A DNA stretch of 23,870 nt, taken from contig VSPM01000039.1 in assembly GCA_009775365.1 (NCBI GenBank), positions 1-23,870 of the forward strand, in the 5' to 3' direction. Position 1 is the stretch's first letter; every line of letters starts with the position of its first letter. The notes under the pieces were generated by a model, which worked only from the letters and a program-made list of their open reading frames with translations, searched no databases and had not been told where the DNA came from. Below are positions 15,603 to 23,870 of this stretch, piece by piece. A program made the translations under genes and the position numbers. This DNA comes from Muribaculaceae bacterium (GTDB taxonomy: Bacteria > Bacteroidota > Bacteroidia > Bacteroidales > Muribaculaceae).

Positions 15603-18245
15603 TTAATTATCCGACTCTTCTGATTCCATGGCCTCCTCGTCGATATAAGTGTCACCTTCATCGTCTACAGCCGAATCTTCACTTGAATCCAGCATTTCCA
15701 GGTTTGAATCATCTGCAAAATCAGAATCAAACAATGAGTCATTCTTATTTATAACAATTTCCTCCTTATTTTGTTCATCGTCATTTTCAATGGCCTCTTC
15801 AGGGTCAGAATCAACCTTGCAGACAGACGCAATCCTGTCGCCTCTCTTGCTAAGGTCTATAAGTTTCACGCCCTGAGTTGCACGACCCATTACGCGAATG
15901 CCGGAAACCGGAAGTCTCAGTGTGATTCCGCTCTGATTTATTATCATCAGGTCGTTAGAATCATTTACATTCTTGATGGCCACAAGCTCTCCTGTCTTCT
16001 CTGTTACATTGAGAGTCTTGACGCCTTTGCCGCCACGGTTTGTCACACGATAGTCGTCAAGCGGCGAACGCTTTCCGTATCCATTCTGCGAAACCACCAT
16101 AACAGTTTCATCCGGTGAGCCGGTCATTGTAATCATGCCAATAACCTCGTCACCATTCTCGCCGAGAGTCATGCCTCTCACGCCGGTCGACATTCTACCC
16201 ATCTCACGCACTTTGCTCTCAGAGAATCGTATTGCTCGGCCCTCTCTATTGGCGAGAATCACTTCGGCATTCCCGTCAGTTAGGCGCACCTGAATCAACT
16301 GGTCATCTTCCCTGATGATAATGGCGTTGACGCCATTCGCTCTTGGACGTGAATATGCCTCGAGAGAAGTTTTCTTTATAACTCCATTCTTGGTGCAGAA
16401 AATGAGGTTATGAGTGTTGACGTATTCCTTATCATTAAGACGCTTCACTCTGATATACGCGTTCACACAATCATCGGCGTCAATGTTGAGAAGGTTCTGT
16501 ATGGCTCTTCCTTTTGAATTTTTAGCACACTCCGGAATTTCATAAACCTTAAGCCAATAACAACGCCCTTTCTGCGTAAAGAAAAGCATGTAATTATGGT
16601 TTGATGCAGGATAAATGTGCTCAATGAAGTCAGAGTCTCTTGTGTCGCTTCCTTTAGACCCTACACCACCGCGATGCTGGGCACGGAATTCAGACAAGGG
16701 TGTCCTCTTAATATATCCAAGATGAGAGATTGTAATAATCATCTCGTCGTCAGGATAAAAGTCTTCAGCATTGAGGTCGCCGGAGAACATATTGATTTTC
16801 GTTCTGCGCTCGTCGCCATATTTATCGCGAATCTCAATCAACTCATCTTTCATCACACCGCGACACACATCATCATTATTCAGAATGTCGTTCAAATGTT
16901 CAATAAGCTTCATCAAGTCGTCATATTCACCGCGGAGTTTATCCATTTCCAATCCGGTGAGCTGACGAAGCCTCATTTCCACTATTGCTCTTGTCTGAAT
17001 CTCATCAAGTTCAAAACGATCGGCAAGACGGGTTCGAGCCTCCTCGGTTGTGCGTGACGACCTTATTATTGATATAACTTCATCAATGTTGTCGCAAGCT
17101 ATCATCAAGCCTCTTAGAATATGAGCTCGCTCTTCAGCCTTGCGCAATTCGTAACGAGTGCGTCTGATCACCACTTCATGGCGATGGTCTACAAAAGCCT
17201 GGAGAAGTTCTTTCAGATTAAGCGTTTTCGGACGCCCGTTCACAAGAGCCACATTGTTGACGCTGAAAGACGTCTGCAACTGAGTCATCTTGTAGAGCTT
17301 ATTCAGAATCACATTGGCATTGGCATCGCGCTTTATATCGATGGCTATATGCATCTGACCACGCGCGCTGGTGTCCGTAATATCTGCTATGCCCTCAATC
17401 TTTTTTTCCTCTACAAGGTCGGCAATGCTTTTTACGAGGTCGTTCTTAACCACGCCATATGGAATTTCTGATATGATAATCTGATCATGGTTCCCGTCGT
17501 TCTCGATTTCCGCCTTGGCACGAATCATAATTCTTCCTCGCCCAGTATGGAAAGCATCTTTCACACCCTGCAAACCGAATATTTCTCCACCTGTAGGGAA
17601 GTCCGGTGCCTTGATGTATTCCATCAGCCCGTCAACATCAAGCTCCGGGTTGTCAATCAGTGCAATCGACGCATTAAGAGCTTCTGTCAGGTTGTGAGGA
17701 GGCATATTGGTGGCCATGCCTACAGCAATGCCTGAAGCACCGTTCACAAGAAGGTTAGGTATTCTTGTAGGAAGCACTGACGGCTCGGAAAGCGTATTAT
17801 CAAAGTTAGGAACAAAATCAACAGTCTCGGCATCTATGTCTCTGAGCATTTCCTCTCCCATGCGGGCAAGTTTCACCTCAGTATATCGCATCGCAGCCGG
17901 AGAATCTCCGTCAATAGAGCCGAAATTACCCTGACCGAAAACCAACGGATACCGCAACGACCACTCCTGGGCCATACGCACCATTGTGAAATATATTGAA
18001 GAGTCGCCATGAGGGTGATATTTACCCATAACTTCACCCACAATACGGGCAGACTTCTTCGTATCTCCGGAAAAAAAGTTTCCCAACTCGTTCATTCCGA
18101 AAAGCACACGGCGGTGCACAGGTTTAAAACCGTCTCTTACATCCGGAAGGGCACGCGACACTATCACCGACATTGAATAGTCGATGTATGCGCTTTTCAT
18201 TTCCGATTCTATATTTATCGGAATAATTTTGTCGTCTCCTTGCAT
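15603..18245 (-). CDS. gyrA: DNA gyrase subunit A
   Basis: GyrA is the DNA-breaking subunit of gyrase, which introduces negative supercoils. With the start at 18245 it has 880 residues. The catalytic tyrosine is Tyr121 (AAMRYTEVKL), and the quinolone-resistance region is around 66-105 (KYHPHGDSSIYFTMVRMAQ). Gyrase rather than topoisomerase IV is indicated by the C-terminal pinwheel with QHRGGVG near the first blade and TNRGGKGVKTLN later. The last 70 residues are strongly acidic, like tails that limit supercoiling in other GyrA. The open frame runs upstream to 18374, but a promoter at 18338-18345 lies inside that part, so the ATG at 18245 is preferred. Position 86 is Phe where E. coli has Asp87. 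Confidence 0.97.
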   Translation of the reverse strand: MQGDDKIIPINIESEMKSAYIDYSMSVIVSRALPDVRDGFKPVHRRVLFGMNELGNFFSGDTKKSARIVGEVMGKYHPHGDSSIYFTMVRMAQEWSLRYPLVFGQGNFGSIDGDSPAAMRYTEVKLARMGEEMLRDIDAETVDFVPNFDNTLSEPSVLPTRIPNLLVNGASGIAVGMATNMPPHNLTEALNASIALIDNPELDVDGLMEYIKAPDFPTGGEIFGLQGVKDAFHTGRGRIMIRAKAEIENDGNHDQIIISEIPYGVVKNDLVKSIADLVEEKKIEGIADITDTSARGQMHIAIDIKRDANANVILNKLYKMTQLQTSFSVNNVALVNGRPKTLNLKELLQAFVDHRHEVVIRRTRYELRKAEERAHILRGLMIACDNIDEVISIIRSSRTTEEARTRLADRFELDEIQTRAIVEMRLRQLTGLEMDKLRGEYDDLMKLIEHLNDILNNDDVCRGVMKDELIEIRDKYGDERRTKINMFSGDLNAEDFYPDDEMIITISHLGYIKRTPLSEFRAQHRGGVGSKGSDTRDSDFIEHIYPASNHNYMLFFTQKGRCYWLKVYEIPECAKNSKGRAIQNLLNIDADDCVNAYIRVKRLNDKEYVNTHNLIFCTKNGVIKKTSLEAYSRPRANGVNAIIIREDDQLIQVRLTDGNAEVILANREGRAIRFSESKVREMGRMSTGVRGMTLGENGDEVIGMITMTGSPDETVMVVSQNGYGKRSPLDDYRVTNRGGKGVKTLNVTEKTGELVAIKNVNDSNDLMIINQSGITLRLPVSGIRVMGRATQGVKLIDLSKRGDRIASVCKVDSDPEEAIENDDEQNKEEIVINKNDSLFDSDFADDSNLEMLDSSEDSAVDDEGDTYIDEEAMESEESDN

Positions 18246-18659
18246 GTTGTAGTTAAATCTTCTATATTGGGCGGGACTTGACTCGCAAGCCGAATACAGC
18301 CGGCCTTGACGCGCAAAAACAGCCCCTTTCCAAGGAGCAAAGTTACAAAAATTTATTGAAACAGGCAAGTGCAAAGAACCTCAGCGGCCCATAAGAGCGA
18401 GATATGGCCCGCTCATTAACTATTTTACCGGGATAAGGCTAAAAATCACACGTTTCAAACGATGCGAAATCAAACAAACATAGTGAGCGCTCGGAAACAT
18501 ATATTTATTCAAGTCTTAAATTTAACAACGAATTGTAAAATTTGGCATGACATTTGCAACATTTCTTAGAAAATTTGTTTTATTAATAAGACACGATTTG
18601 CAGTTGTAATTGACCACACCGGATTCTACATGCAAAATAACAGTGTTTTTCAATTAAAA
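18246..18659. other. Divergent gyrA / clp intergenic region
   Basis: About 410 bases between two diverging genes. It holds the gyrA promoter, a GAGCG/CGCTC hairpin just beyond it (around 18397-18416), and the 8-base palindrome GAGCGCTC at 18485-18492. No CIRCE-type or CtsR-type stress operator is visible. For clp I see only imperfect promoter pairs (for example TTTG at 18574 with ACGATTTG at 18593, spacing too short). No reading frame looks real here. Confidence 0.5.
18338..18345 (-). promoter_or_regulatory. Probable gyrA promoter -7 element
   Basis: TAACTTTG followed by C on the minus strand matches the -7 consensus perfectly. CTTG lies 20 bases upstream as the -33 element (three of four matches). 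The transcript would carry a leader of about 85 bases before the gyrA ATG. Confidence 0.65.
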
Positions 18660-21257
18660 ATGAATCAAGAAAATAATAAGATAAATCTGATGAAGAACGA
18701 TTTTTCAAAACAATTCCGGCCTATACTTGAAGTGGCTTACGCAGAGGCACAGAATTTCAGTTCAAGTGCTATTCTGAGCGAGCATTTTGTGCTCGCTGCC
18801 CTTCGAAACAAGGACGGCTACGCATTCAAAATTCTTCGCCAACTGCAAGTCCCGGTAGAAGAAATGACAAAAGAGCTTGAGGACTATCTCCCCGGAGCTC
18901 AAATGCCATCAGAGACCACAACTCTTTTTGACCAACAGTTTAAAATCTCACTGTCGGCTATCCGCCATCTTCAGCTGGCCACATCCGAAGCTCGCAAAAT
19001 GAATGCCCATTCCATTTCAGGAGAGCATATTTTGCTTGCATTAATCCACGACCAACGGGCAATGGACAGTGAGTTTCTTCGACATCTAAAAGAAAAATAT
19101 CTTGATTTCGACATATCAATTCAGAATCTTTCAGAGGCTTCTTCCCCAACATCGGGAAAAGATTTTGAAGACGAAGAGGATGAAGACGAAGAGTTTTCTC
19201 CTTTCAAGTCTGACAGTCGCCAGAAACAGGATGCCCAGCAAAGCCAGAAACGCAAGCCGCAGGGGAATAAAACCGGCACTGACACTCCGGCCCTTGATAA
19301 GTTTGGCTATGACATGACCAAAGCCGCGGCTGAGGGTCGTCTCGACCCAGTTGTGGGCAGAGAAAACGAAATTGAGCGTCTTGCACAGATTCTGTCTCGC
19401 AGGAAAAAAAACAATCCGGTTTTGATAGGTGAGCCGGGTGTAGGAAAGTCTGCCATTGTTGAAGGACTTGCCCTCAGAATCAATCAGCGAAAAGTGTCGA
19501 GAATATTATTCGATAAACGTGTCATCGGGCTCGACATGGCGGGAATGGTTGCTGGCACTAAATATCGTGGCCAGTTTGAAGAGCGCATCAAAGCGGTGCT
19601 TGATGAATTATCGAAGAATCCCGACATAATTCTCTTTATTGACGAAATTCACACAATCATCGGAGCCGGAGGCGCGCCGGGGTCAATGGATGCAGCCAAC
19701 ATGCTTAAGCCGGCGCTTGCAAGAGGAGAGATTCAATGCATCGGAGCCACCACTCTTGACGAATACAGGCAAAACATCGAAAAGGATGGCGCACTTGAAA
19801 GACGCTTCCAGAAAGTGATGGTGGAGCCCACCACTCCTGAAGAAACTCTTGAAATCTTGCGTCAGGTAAAAGATAAATACGAAAGTCATCACAATGTCAA
19901 CTACACTGACGAGGCATTGCAGGCTTGTGTAGACCTCACTGAAAGATATGTGAGCGACCGTAATTTCCCGGACAAGGCGCTTGACGCGCTTGATGAAGCC
20001 GGCTCAAGAGTGCATATAACCAACATAATTGTGCCCGAAGAGATTGAAAGGCTCGAGCAGGAAATCGACAACACGACTCAAGAAAAACTTGCCGCCGCAC
20101 GCTCACAGAATTTTGAGCTCGCAGCATCGCTGAGAGATAGGGAAACCAAGCAGAAGGCCGATCTTGAAAAAGCCAAAGAGGAGTGGGAAAAACGTCTCGA
20201 CACAGAACGCCAGGAAGTTGACGAAGACAAGGTGGCTGAAGTCGTCGCAATGATGACAGGCGTTCCAACTCAAAGAATAGCGCAAGCTGAAGGCACGCGC
20301 CTCCTGGAAATGGGAAAGAGCCTTGAAGGAGCCGTAATCGGACAAGACGAGGCAATCAAAAAAGTGGTCAAGGCCATTCAAAGAAACAGAATAGGACTTA
20401 AAGACCCTGAGAAACCAATCGGCACTTTCATGTTCCTTGGCCCCACCGGCGTAGGCAAGACTCATCTTGCTAAAAAGATAGCCGAGTATCTTTTCGATTC
20501 AAAAGATGCACTCATCAGAATGGACATGAGTGAATATATGGAAAAATTCACGGTGTCGAGACTCGTAGGAGCGCCTCCGGGATATGTGGGCTACGAAGAG
20601 GGTGGACAACTTACTGAGAAAGTGCGTCGCCACCCATATTCAGTCGTGTTGCTCGATGAAATAGAAAAAGCACATCCTGACGTGTTCAACCTCCTGCTTC
20701 AAGTCATGGACGAAGGCCGGCTGACCGATTCTCTCGGACGCAAAATTGATTTCAAGAACACAATCTTGATTATGACAAGCAATGTCGGCTCGCGCCAGTT
20801 GAAAGATTTTGGCGGCGGTGTGGGATTCAACACATCTACAGTGTCGAAAGAGCAGGCCCACGGCGTTATTTCAAAAGCATTGAACAAAGCTTTTTCTCCC
20901 GAATTCCTCAACAGGGTCGATGACATCATCATGTTCGACCAGCTCGACAAAGATGCTATCTTCAAGATTATTGACATCGAGTTGAAAGATTTCTATAGCC
21001 GTGTGGAAAAACTCGGATTTACTCTTGAGTTGACTACGGAAGCAAAAGACTTCATAGCCACCAAGGGTTATGACAAAAACTTTGGGGCACGCCCTCTCAA
21101 ACGAGCAATTCAGAAATATCTTGAAGATGAGCTCGCAGAACTCATGCTCAAGCTCAATGCCGAAGGACAAATCGGCGGTAAAATATCCGTCACCTATAAA
21201 GACGGAGACGAGAAACCGAATCTCGAATACCATCCTCTGAACCTTGACAATGTATAA
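18660..21257 (+). CDS. clpC: Clp/Hsp100 ATPase, ClpC type
   Basis: This is a hexameric AAA+ unfoldase that probably feeds proteins to ClpP. Counting from ATG 18660 (865 residues): an N-terminal substrate domain (about 15-150), an acidic then basic linker (about 165-210, EDEEDEDEE), first ATPase domain with GEPGVGKS (257-264) and ILFIDE (324-329), a short middle region with a UVR motif (about 477-503), and second ATPase domain with GPTGVGKT (594-601) and VVLLDE (662-667). The loop Val721-Gly-Phe is the type that docks on ClpP, which separates it from ClpB, as does the lack of a long middle coiled coil. Starts at 18630 and 18690 are also possible; 18660 has the best A-rich leader (CAATTAAAA). 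It diverges from gyrA. Confidence 0.93.
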   Translation: MNQENNKINLMKNDFSKQFRPILEVAYAEAQNFSSSAILSEHFVLAALRNKDGYAFKILRQLQVPVEEMTKELEDYLPGAQMPSETTTLFDQQFKISLSAIRHLQLATSEARKMNAHSISGEHILLALIHDQRAMDSEFLRHLKEKYLDFDISIQNLSEASSPTSGKDFEDEEDEDEEFSPFKSDSRQKQDAQQSQKRKPQGNKTGTDTPALDKFGYDMTKAAAEGRLDPVVGRENEIERLAQILSRRKKNNPVLIGEPGVGKSAIVEGLALRINQRKVSRILFDKRVIGLDMAGMVAGTKYRGQFEERIKAVLDELSKNPDIILFIDEIHTIIGAGGAPGSMDAANMLKPALARGEIQCIGATTLDEYRQNIEKDGALERRFQKVMVEPTTPEETLEILRQVKDKYESHHNVNYTDEALQACVDLTERYVSDRNFPDKALDALDEAGSRVHITNIIVPEEIERLEQEIDNTTQEKLAAARSQNFELAASLRDRETKQKADLEKAKEEWEKRLDTERQEVDEDKVAEVVAMMTGVPTQRIAQAEGTRLLEMGKSLEGAVIGQDEAIKKVVKAIQRNRIGLKDPEKPIGTFMFLGPTGVGKTHLAKKIAEYLFDSKDALIRMDMSEYMEKFTVSRLVGAPPGYVGYEEGGQLTEKVRRHPYSVVLLDEIEKAHPDVFNLLLQVMDEGRLTDSLGRKIDFKNTILIMTSNVGSRQLKDFGGGVGFNTSTVSKEQAHGVISKALNKAFSPEFLNRVDDIIMFDQLDKDAIFKIIDIELKDFYSRVEKLGFTLELTTEAKDFIATKGYDKNFGARPLKRAIQKYLEDELAELMLKLNAEGQIGGKISVTYKDGDEKPNLEYHPLNLDNV

Positions 21258-21272
21258 CAACACCACAGCTAC

Positions 21273-21312
21273 AAAAAATATGGCCGAAAATCAATTCGGC
21301 CATATTTTTTTT
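21273..21312. terminator. Bidirectional terminator between clpC and feoB
   Basis: AAAAAATATGGCCGAA (21273-21288) pairs perfectly over 16 bases with 21295-21310 around a six-base loop, with eight T at the + strand end and an A-run opposite. It can end transcripts from both convergent genes. Confidence 0.88.
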
Positions 21313-21331
21313 GCAGCTGACTTTATCAAAT

Positions 21332-23773
21332 TCAGAATAACAGAGCTATTCTATAAACTATAAATCCTAATACCCAAGCAAGGGCTGTGTTATAGACAAT
21401 CGAAAAGAGACCATATTTCCATGACTCCGTTTCTTTCACAATAGCCACAATAGATGCCACACATGGAAAATATAACAATACAAACACCATAAAGCCTAAG
21501 GCCGAAGCCGGAGTAAACGGCATTTTACCAGTTACCGGAGATGGGGTCTGAAGTTTGTCAGAAAGAAGCTCCACATCGTCATCACCAACATAAAGCACCC
21601 CGAGTGTTGACACTACGACCTCTTTTGCTGCACAACCGGCTAAAAGAGAGCAACAAGTTTTCCAGCCCATGTCAAGAGGCCTCATCACTGGCTCAACAAA
21701 TTTCCCGATATGGCCAAGTATTGAGTGTTCTTGCTGATATTCTCTTGCAATAAGAGTCTCAATCTCCTCTGACGACCTAGACGATACTGTTGATTGCGGC
21801 ATTTCCGCAAGAGCCTCTTTCTGGTATTGTTCCGGAATGTCTTCAACTTCATATTGAGGGAAATAAGACAACGCCCATATGATAATCGAAGCAAACAGAA
21901 TCACGCCTCCCATTTTTTGCAAATACTGTTTGGCCTTGGCCCACATATTCCTTATTGTTGCCTTTGCGGTGGGAATGCGATAAGGAGGCAATTCCATTAC
22001 GAAAGGAGTCTCATCAACTTTAAACCAGAATCTCCTAAGCATACGAGCGGTGATAACAGCCACAACCACCCCTAACACATAAAGCCCGGTGAACACCCAT
22101 GCCCCGTGAGTGGGGAAAAAGGCCCCGGCGAGCAAAATATAAATAGGAATTCGCGCCGAGCAACTTATAAAAGGATTAATCAAAATAGTAATCAGCCTGC
22201 TTGACTTGCTCTCAATTATGCGAGTAGACATTATAGCCGGCACATTACAGCCAAATCCCATCACAAGCGGTATGAATGACTTGCCATGCAATCCCATTTT
22301 GTGCATCAACTTATCCATGATAAACGCAACCCTTGCCATATAGCCGGAGTCTTCCATGAAGGATATAAAAGCATATAGAATAAGAATGTTGGGCAAAAAC
22401 ACAATCACACCTCCGACTCCTCCTATTATTCCATCAAGAAGCAGATCTTTCAACGGCCCGTCTGCCATAAACCTTCCCACCTGTTCTGAAATCCAACTGA
22501 CAAGCATCTCTATCCATTCCATAGGATAGGAACCGATTTGAAACGTAGCCCAAAACATGAGCCACATCACAAGCATGAAAATCGGAAATCCGAAAAGCTT
22601 ATTGGTGACAAATGCGTCAATAATCTTTGTGGAGCCTTCCTCCTGAATTTTCCCAACTTTCATTGTTTCGGCCAAAGCACCTTGGATGAAGCCATATTTT
22701 TCTGACGCTATCACAGAATTGGAATCATCACCAAGAGCATCTTCTATAGCCTTGTTCTGCGTGTCGCGAATCTCACACCATTCCGGATAGTTCGGGTTGT
22801 CATTCAACATTCTGTCTACCTCCGGATCTTTTTCAAGCATTTTGATGGCAAGATAGCGAGGCGAAAATTTTGGAGATAACGACGAATCTGCCTTAAAACT
22901 ATCAACGAGCTTTCTGACTGCGTCTTCCACCTCATTACGCATCTTGATATGGACATGCCGGGTGTCGGGGCTACGCATTTCATAAACCTGAATGATAGTG
23001 TCGAGAAGTTTGTCGATACCCCATCCTGTAGATGCTTTTGTCGGCACAATAGGCACACCTATCATCTTACCGAGTTTGTCGTATTCAAACACAGTCTCGC
23101 TCTTCTCCAGTTCATCATACATGTTGAGCGCAATCACCATGCTTCGGTTCATGTCGATAAGCTCTGTGGTGAGATACAGGTTCCTTTCAAGATTAGATGC
23201 CACGACAACATTGACGATAATATCAGGGGTTTCCTCCCTCAGATATCGCATCACATACAACTCTTCCGGTGAATATGCCGACAGAGAATATGTGCCCGGC
23301 AGGTCGACAACATTAAACTGGTATCCCTTATATTTCATAGTGCCTTCTTTAGCACCTACAGTGACACCGGCATAGTTGCCCACTCGTTCATGCGCGCCGG
23401 ATACTATGTTAAATATTGACGTTTTACCACAATTTGGGTTTCCTACCAATACGATATTGATTATTCGATCTTTAGAAATTGGCTCTGACAAAACATCATT
23501 GGCCTCTACGTCAATCTTCAGTTTATGATCAAGTTCTCTTTCCCATTCTTCGATTGGCACTATCTCTATCAGATGTGCCTCAGAGCGTCTTAGCGACACT
23601 TCGTAATCCATCAAGCCATATTTTATAGGATCTTGCAAAGGAGCGTTAAGCACCATAGTCACTTCCCGGCCCCTTACAAATCCCATTTCCATGACACGCT
23701 TTCTGAAGGCGCCATGCCCTAAAATTTTGGTGATTATTCCGGCTTGGCCGGGCTTTAAGTCTGAAAGTCTCAT
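21332..23773 (-). CDS. feoB: Ferrous iron transporter, FeoA-FeoB fusion
   Basis: FeoB brings Fe(II) across the inner membrane. The 813-residue protein begins with a FeoA-like SH3 domain (about 1-75, LKPGQAGIITKILGHGAFRK), then a short linker and the G domain: G1 GNPNCGKTS at 111-119, G3 DLPG at 157-160, and NMYD as G4. The membrane part has two gate regions, including GFGCNVPAIMSTR and CSARIPIYILLAG, and a C-terminal CAAKEVVVSTLGVLY block. FeoA fused to FeoB is usual in Bacteroidota, and no separate feoA or feoC is seen. The ATG at 23773 is close behind a -7 element at 23801-23808. I see no convincing Fur site. It converges with clpC on a shared terminator. Confidence 0.96.
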   Translation of the reverse strand: MRLSDLKPGQAGIITKILGHGAFRKRVMEMGFVRGREVTMVLNAPLQDPIKYGLMDYEVSLRRSEAHLIEIVPIEEWERELDHKLKIDVEANDVLSEPISKDRIINIVLVGNPNCGKTSIFNIVSGAHERVGNYAGVTVGAKEGTMKYKGYQFNVVDLPGTYSLSAYSPEELYVMRYLREETPDIIVNVVVASNLERNLYLTTELIDMNRSMVIALNMYDELEKSETVFEYDKLGKMIGVPIVPTKASTGWGIDKLLDTIIQVYEMRSPDTRHVHIKMRNEVEDAVRKLVDSFKADSSLSPKFSPRYLAIKMLEKDPEVDRMLNDNPNYPEWCEIRDTQNKAIEDALGDDSNSVIASEKYGFIQGALAETMKVGKIQEEGSTKIIDAFVTNKLFGFPIFMLVMWLMFWATFQIGSYPMEWIEMLVSWISEQVGRFMADGPLKDLLLDGIIGGVGGVIVFLPNILILYAFISFMEDSGYMARVAFIMDKLMHKMGLHGKSFIPLVMGFGCNVPAIMSTRIIESKSSRLITILINPFISCSARIPIYILLAGAFFPTHGAWVFTGLYVLGVVVAVITARMLRRFWFKVDETPFVMELPPYRIPTAKATIRNMWAKAKQYLQKMGGVILFASIIIWALSYFPQYEVEDIPEQYQKEALAEMPQSTVSSRSSEEIETLIAREYQQEHSILGHIGKFVEPVMRPLDMGWKTCCSLLAGCAAKEVVVSTLGVLYVGDDDVELLSDKLQTPSPVTGKMPFTPASALGFMVFVLLYFPCVASIVAIVKETESWKYGLFSIVYNTALAWVLGFIVYRIALLF

Positions 23774-23800
23774 TCTTTGAAACTATTTATAAATGTAATG

Positions 23801-23808
23801 CAAATTTA
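23801..23808 (-). promoter_or_regulatory. Probable feoB promoter -7 element
   Basis: TAAATTTG followed by C on the minus strand is a perfect TAnnTTTG element. No TTTG lies at the right distance upstream. Transcription would start near 23795 with a leader of about 22 bases. Positive control by a regulator could make up for the missing -33 element, but that is inference. Confidence 0.45.
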
Positions 23809-23870
23809 ACACTTTTATGGGTCAGATTAATTGAAAAAAAACAAAAAGAAAAAAAATACCTACTCATAGG

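Noticed and set aside
18246..18374. Upstream extension of gyrA by 43 codons
   Set aside because: It contains a perfect -7 promoter element and encodes nothing like a GyrA N-terminus, while ATG 18245 fits the family.
23774..23870. Fur-type operator upstream of feoB
   Set aside because: AT-rich sequence only; no 19-base inverted repeat of the Fur kind can be made out.

Overview
The window reads as chromosomal DNA of a Bacteroidota gut-type bacterium, most likely order Bacteroidales. The evidence is promoter elements of the TTTG / TAnnTTTG kind with the common TAACTTTGC form, A-rich translation starts without Shine-Dalgarno sequences, a FeoA-FeoB fusion, and the gyrA / TPR-protein / clp neighbourhood with a Bacteroidales-type GyrA. 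A family such as Muribaculaceae would fit but cannot be proved from this stretch. Relations to named species rest on remembered sequences, not on a search.

Positions 1-6270 hold a complete urease operon on the + strand in the order ureA-ureB-ureC-ureE-ureF-ureG-ureD. UreA, UreB and UreC form the nickel enzyme that hydrolyses urea to ammonia and carbon dioxide. UreE delivers nickel, and UreF, UreG and UreD load it with GTP. A promoter lies at 140-171, a strong hairpin sits in the 309-bp gap between the structural and accessory genes, and a terminator follows ureD. No urea channel or nickel transporter is inside the window. UreB and UreC resemble the Yersinia enterocolitica type, including a long UreB with tails at both ends and a Cys-His-Asn active-site flap.

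Positions 6309-8174 hold three small minus-strand genes: a nitrilase-family (omega-amidase-like) hydrolase, a short PlsC-like acyltransferase, and an unrecognised 120-residue protein with its own likely promoter.

Positions 8310-14195 are the cell-elongation operon on the minus strand, mreB-mreC-mreD-mrdA-rodA. Three of its five genes start with GTG, and genes overlap at mreD/mrdA and mrdA/rodA. The encoded proteins form the Rod complex: the MreB filament, the MreCD link, the PBP2 transpeptidase and the RodA glycosyltransferase.

Positions 14244-18345 hold gyrA followed by an exported TPR protein on the minus strand, ending in tandem hairpins. Divergent from gyrA is a Clp/Hsp100 (ClpC-type) unfoldase, 18660-21257, ending in a shared terminator with the convergent feoAB fusion gene (21332-23773), a ferrous iron transporter.

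I see no tRNA, rRNA, CRISPR array, insertion sequence, phage or defence gene. This is mainly core genome plus a urease operon, and I found no clearly new system. The points most worth checking are the Yersinia-like urease, the hairpin splitting its operon, a Cys/His cluster in PBP2 and the small orphan gene.
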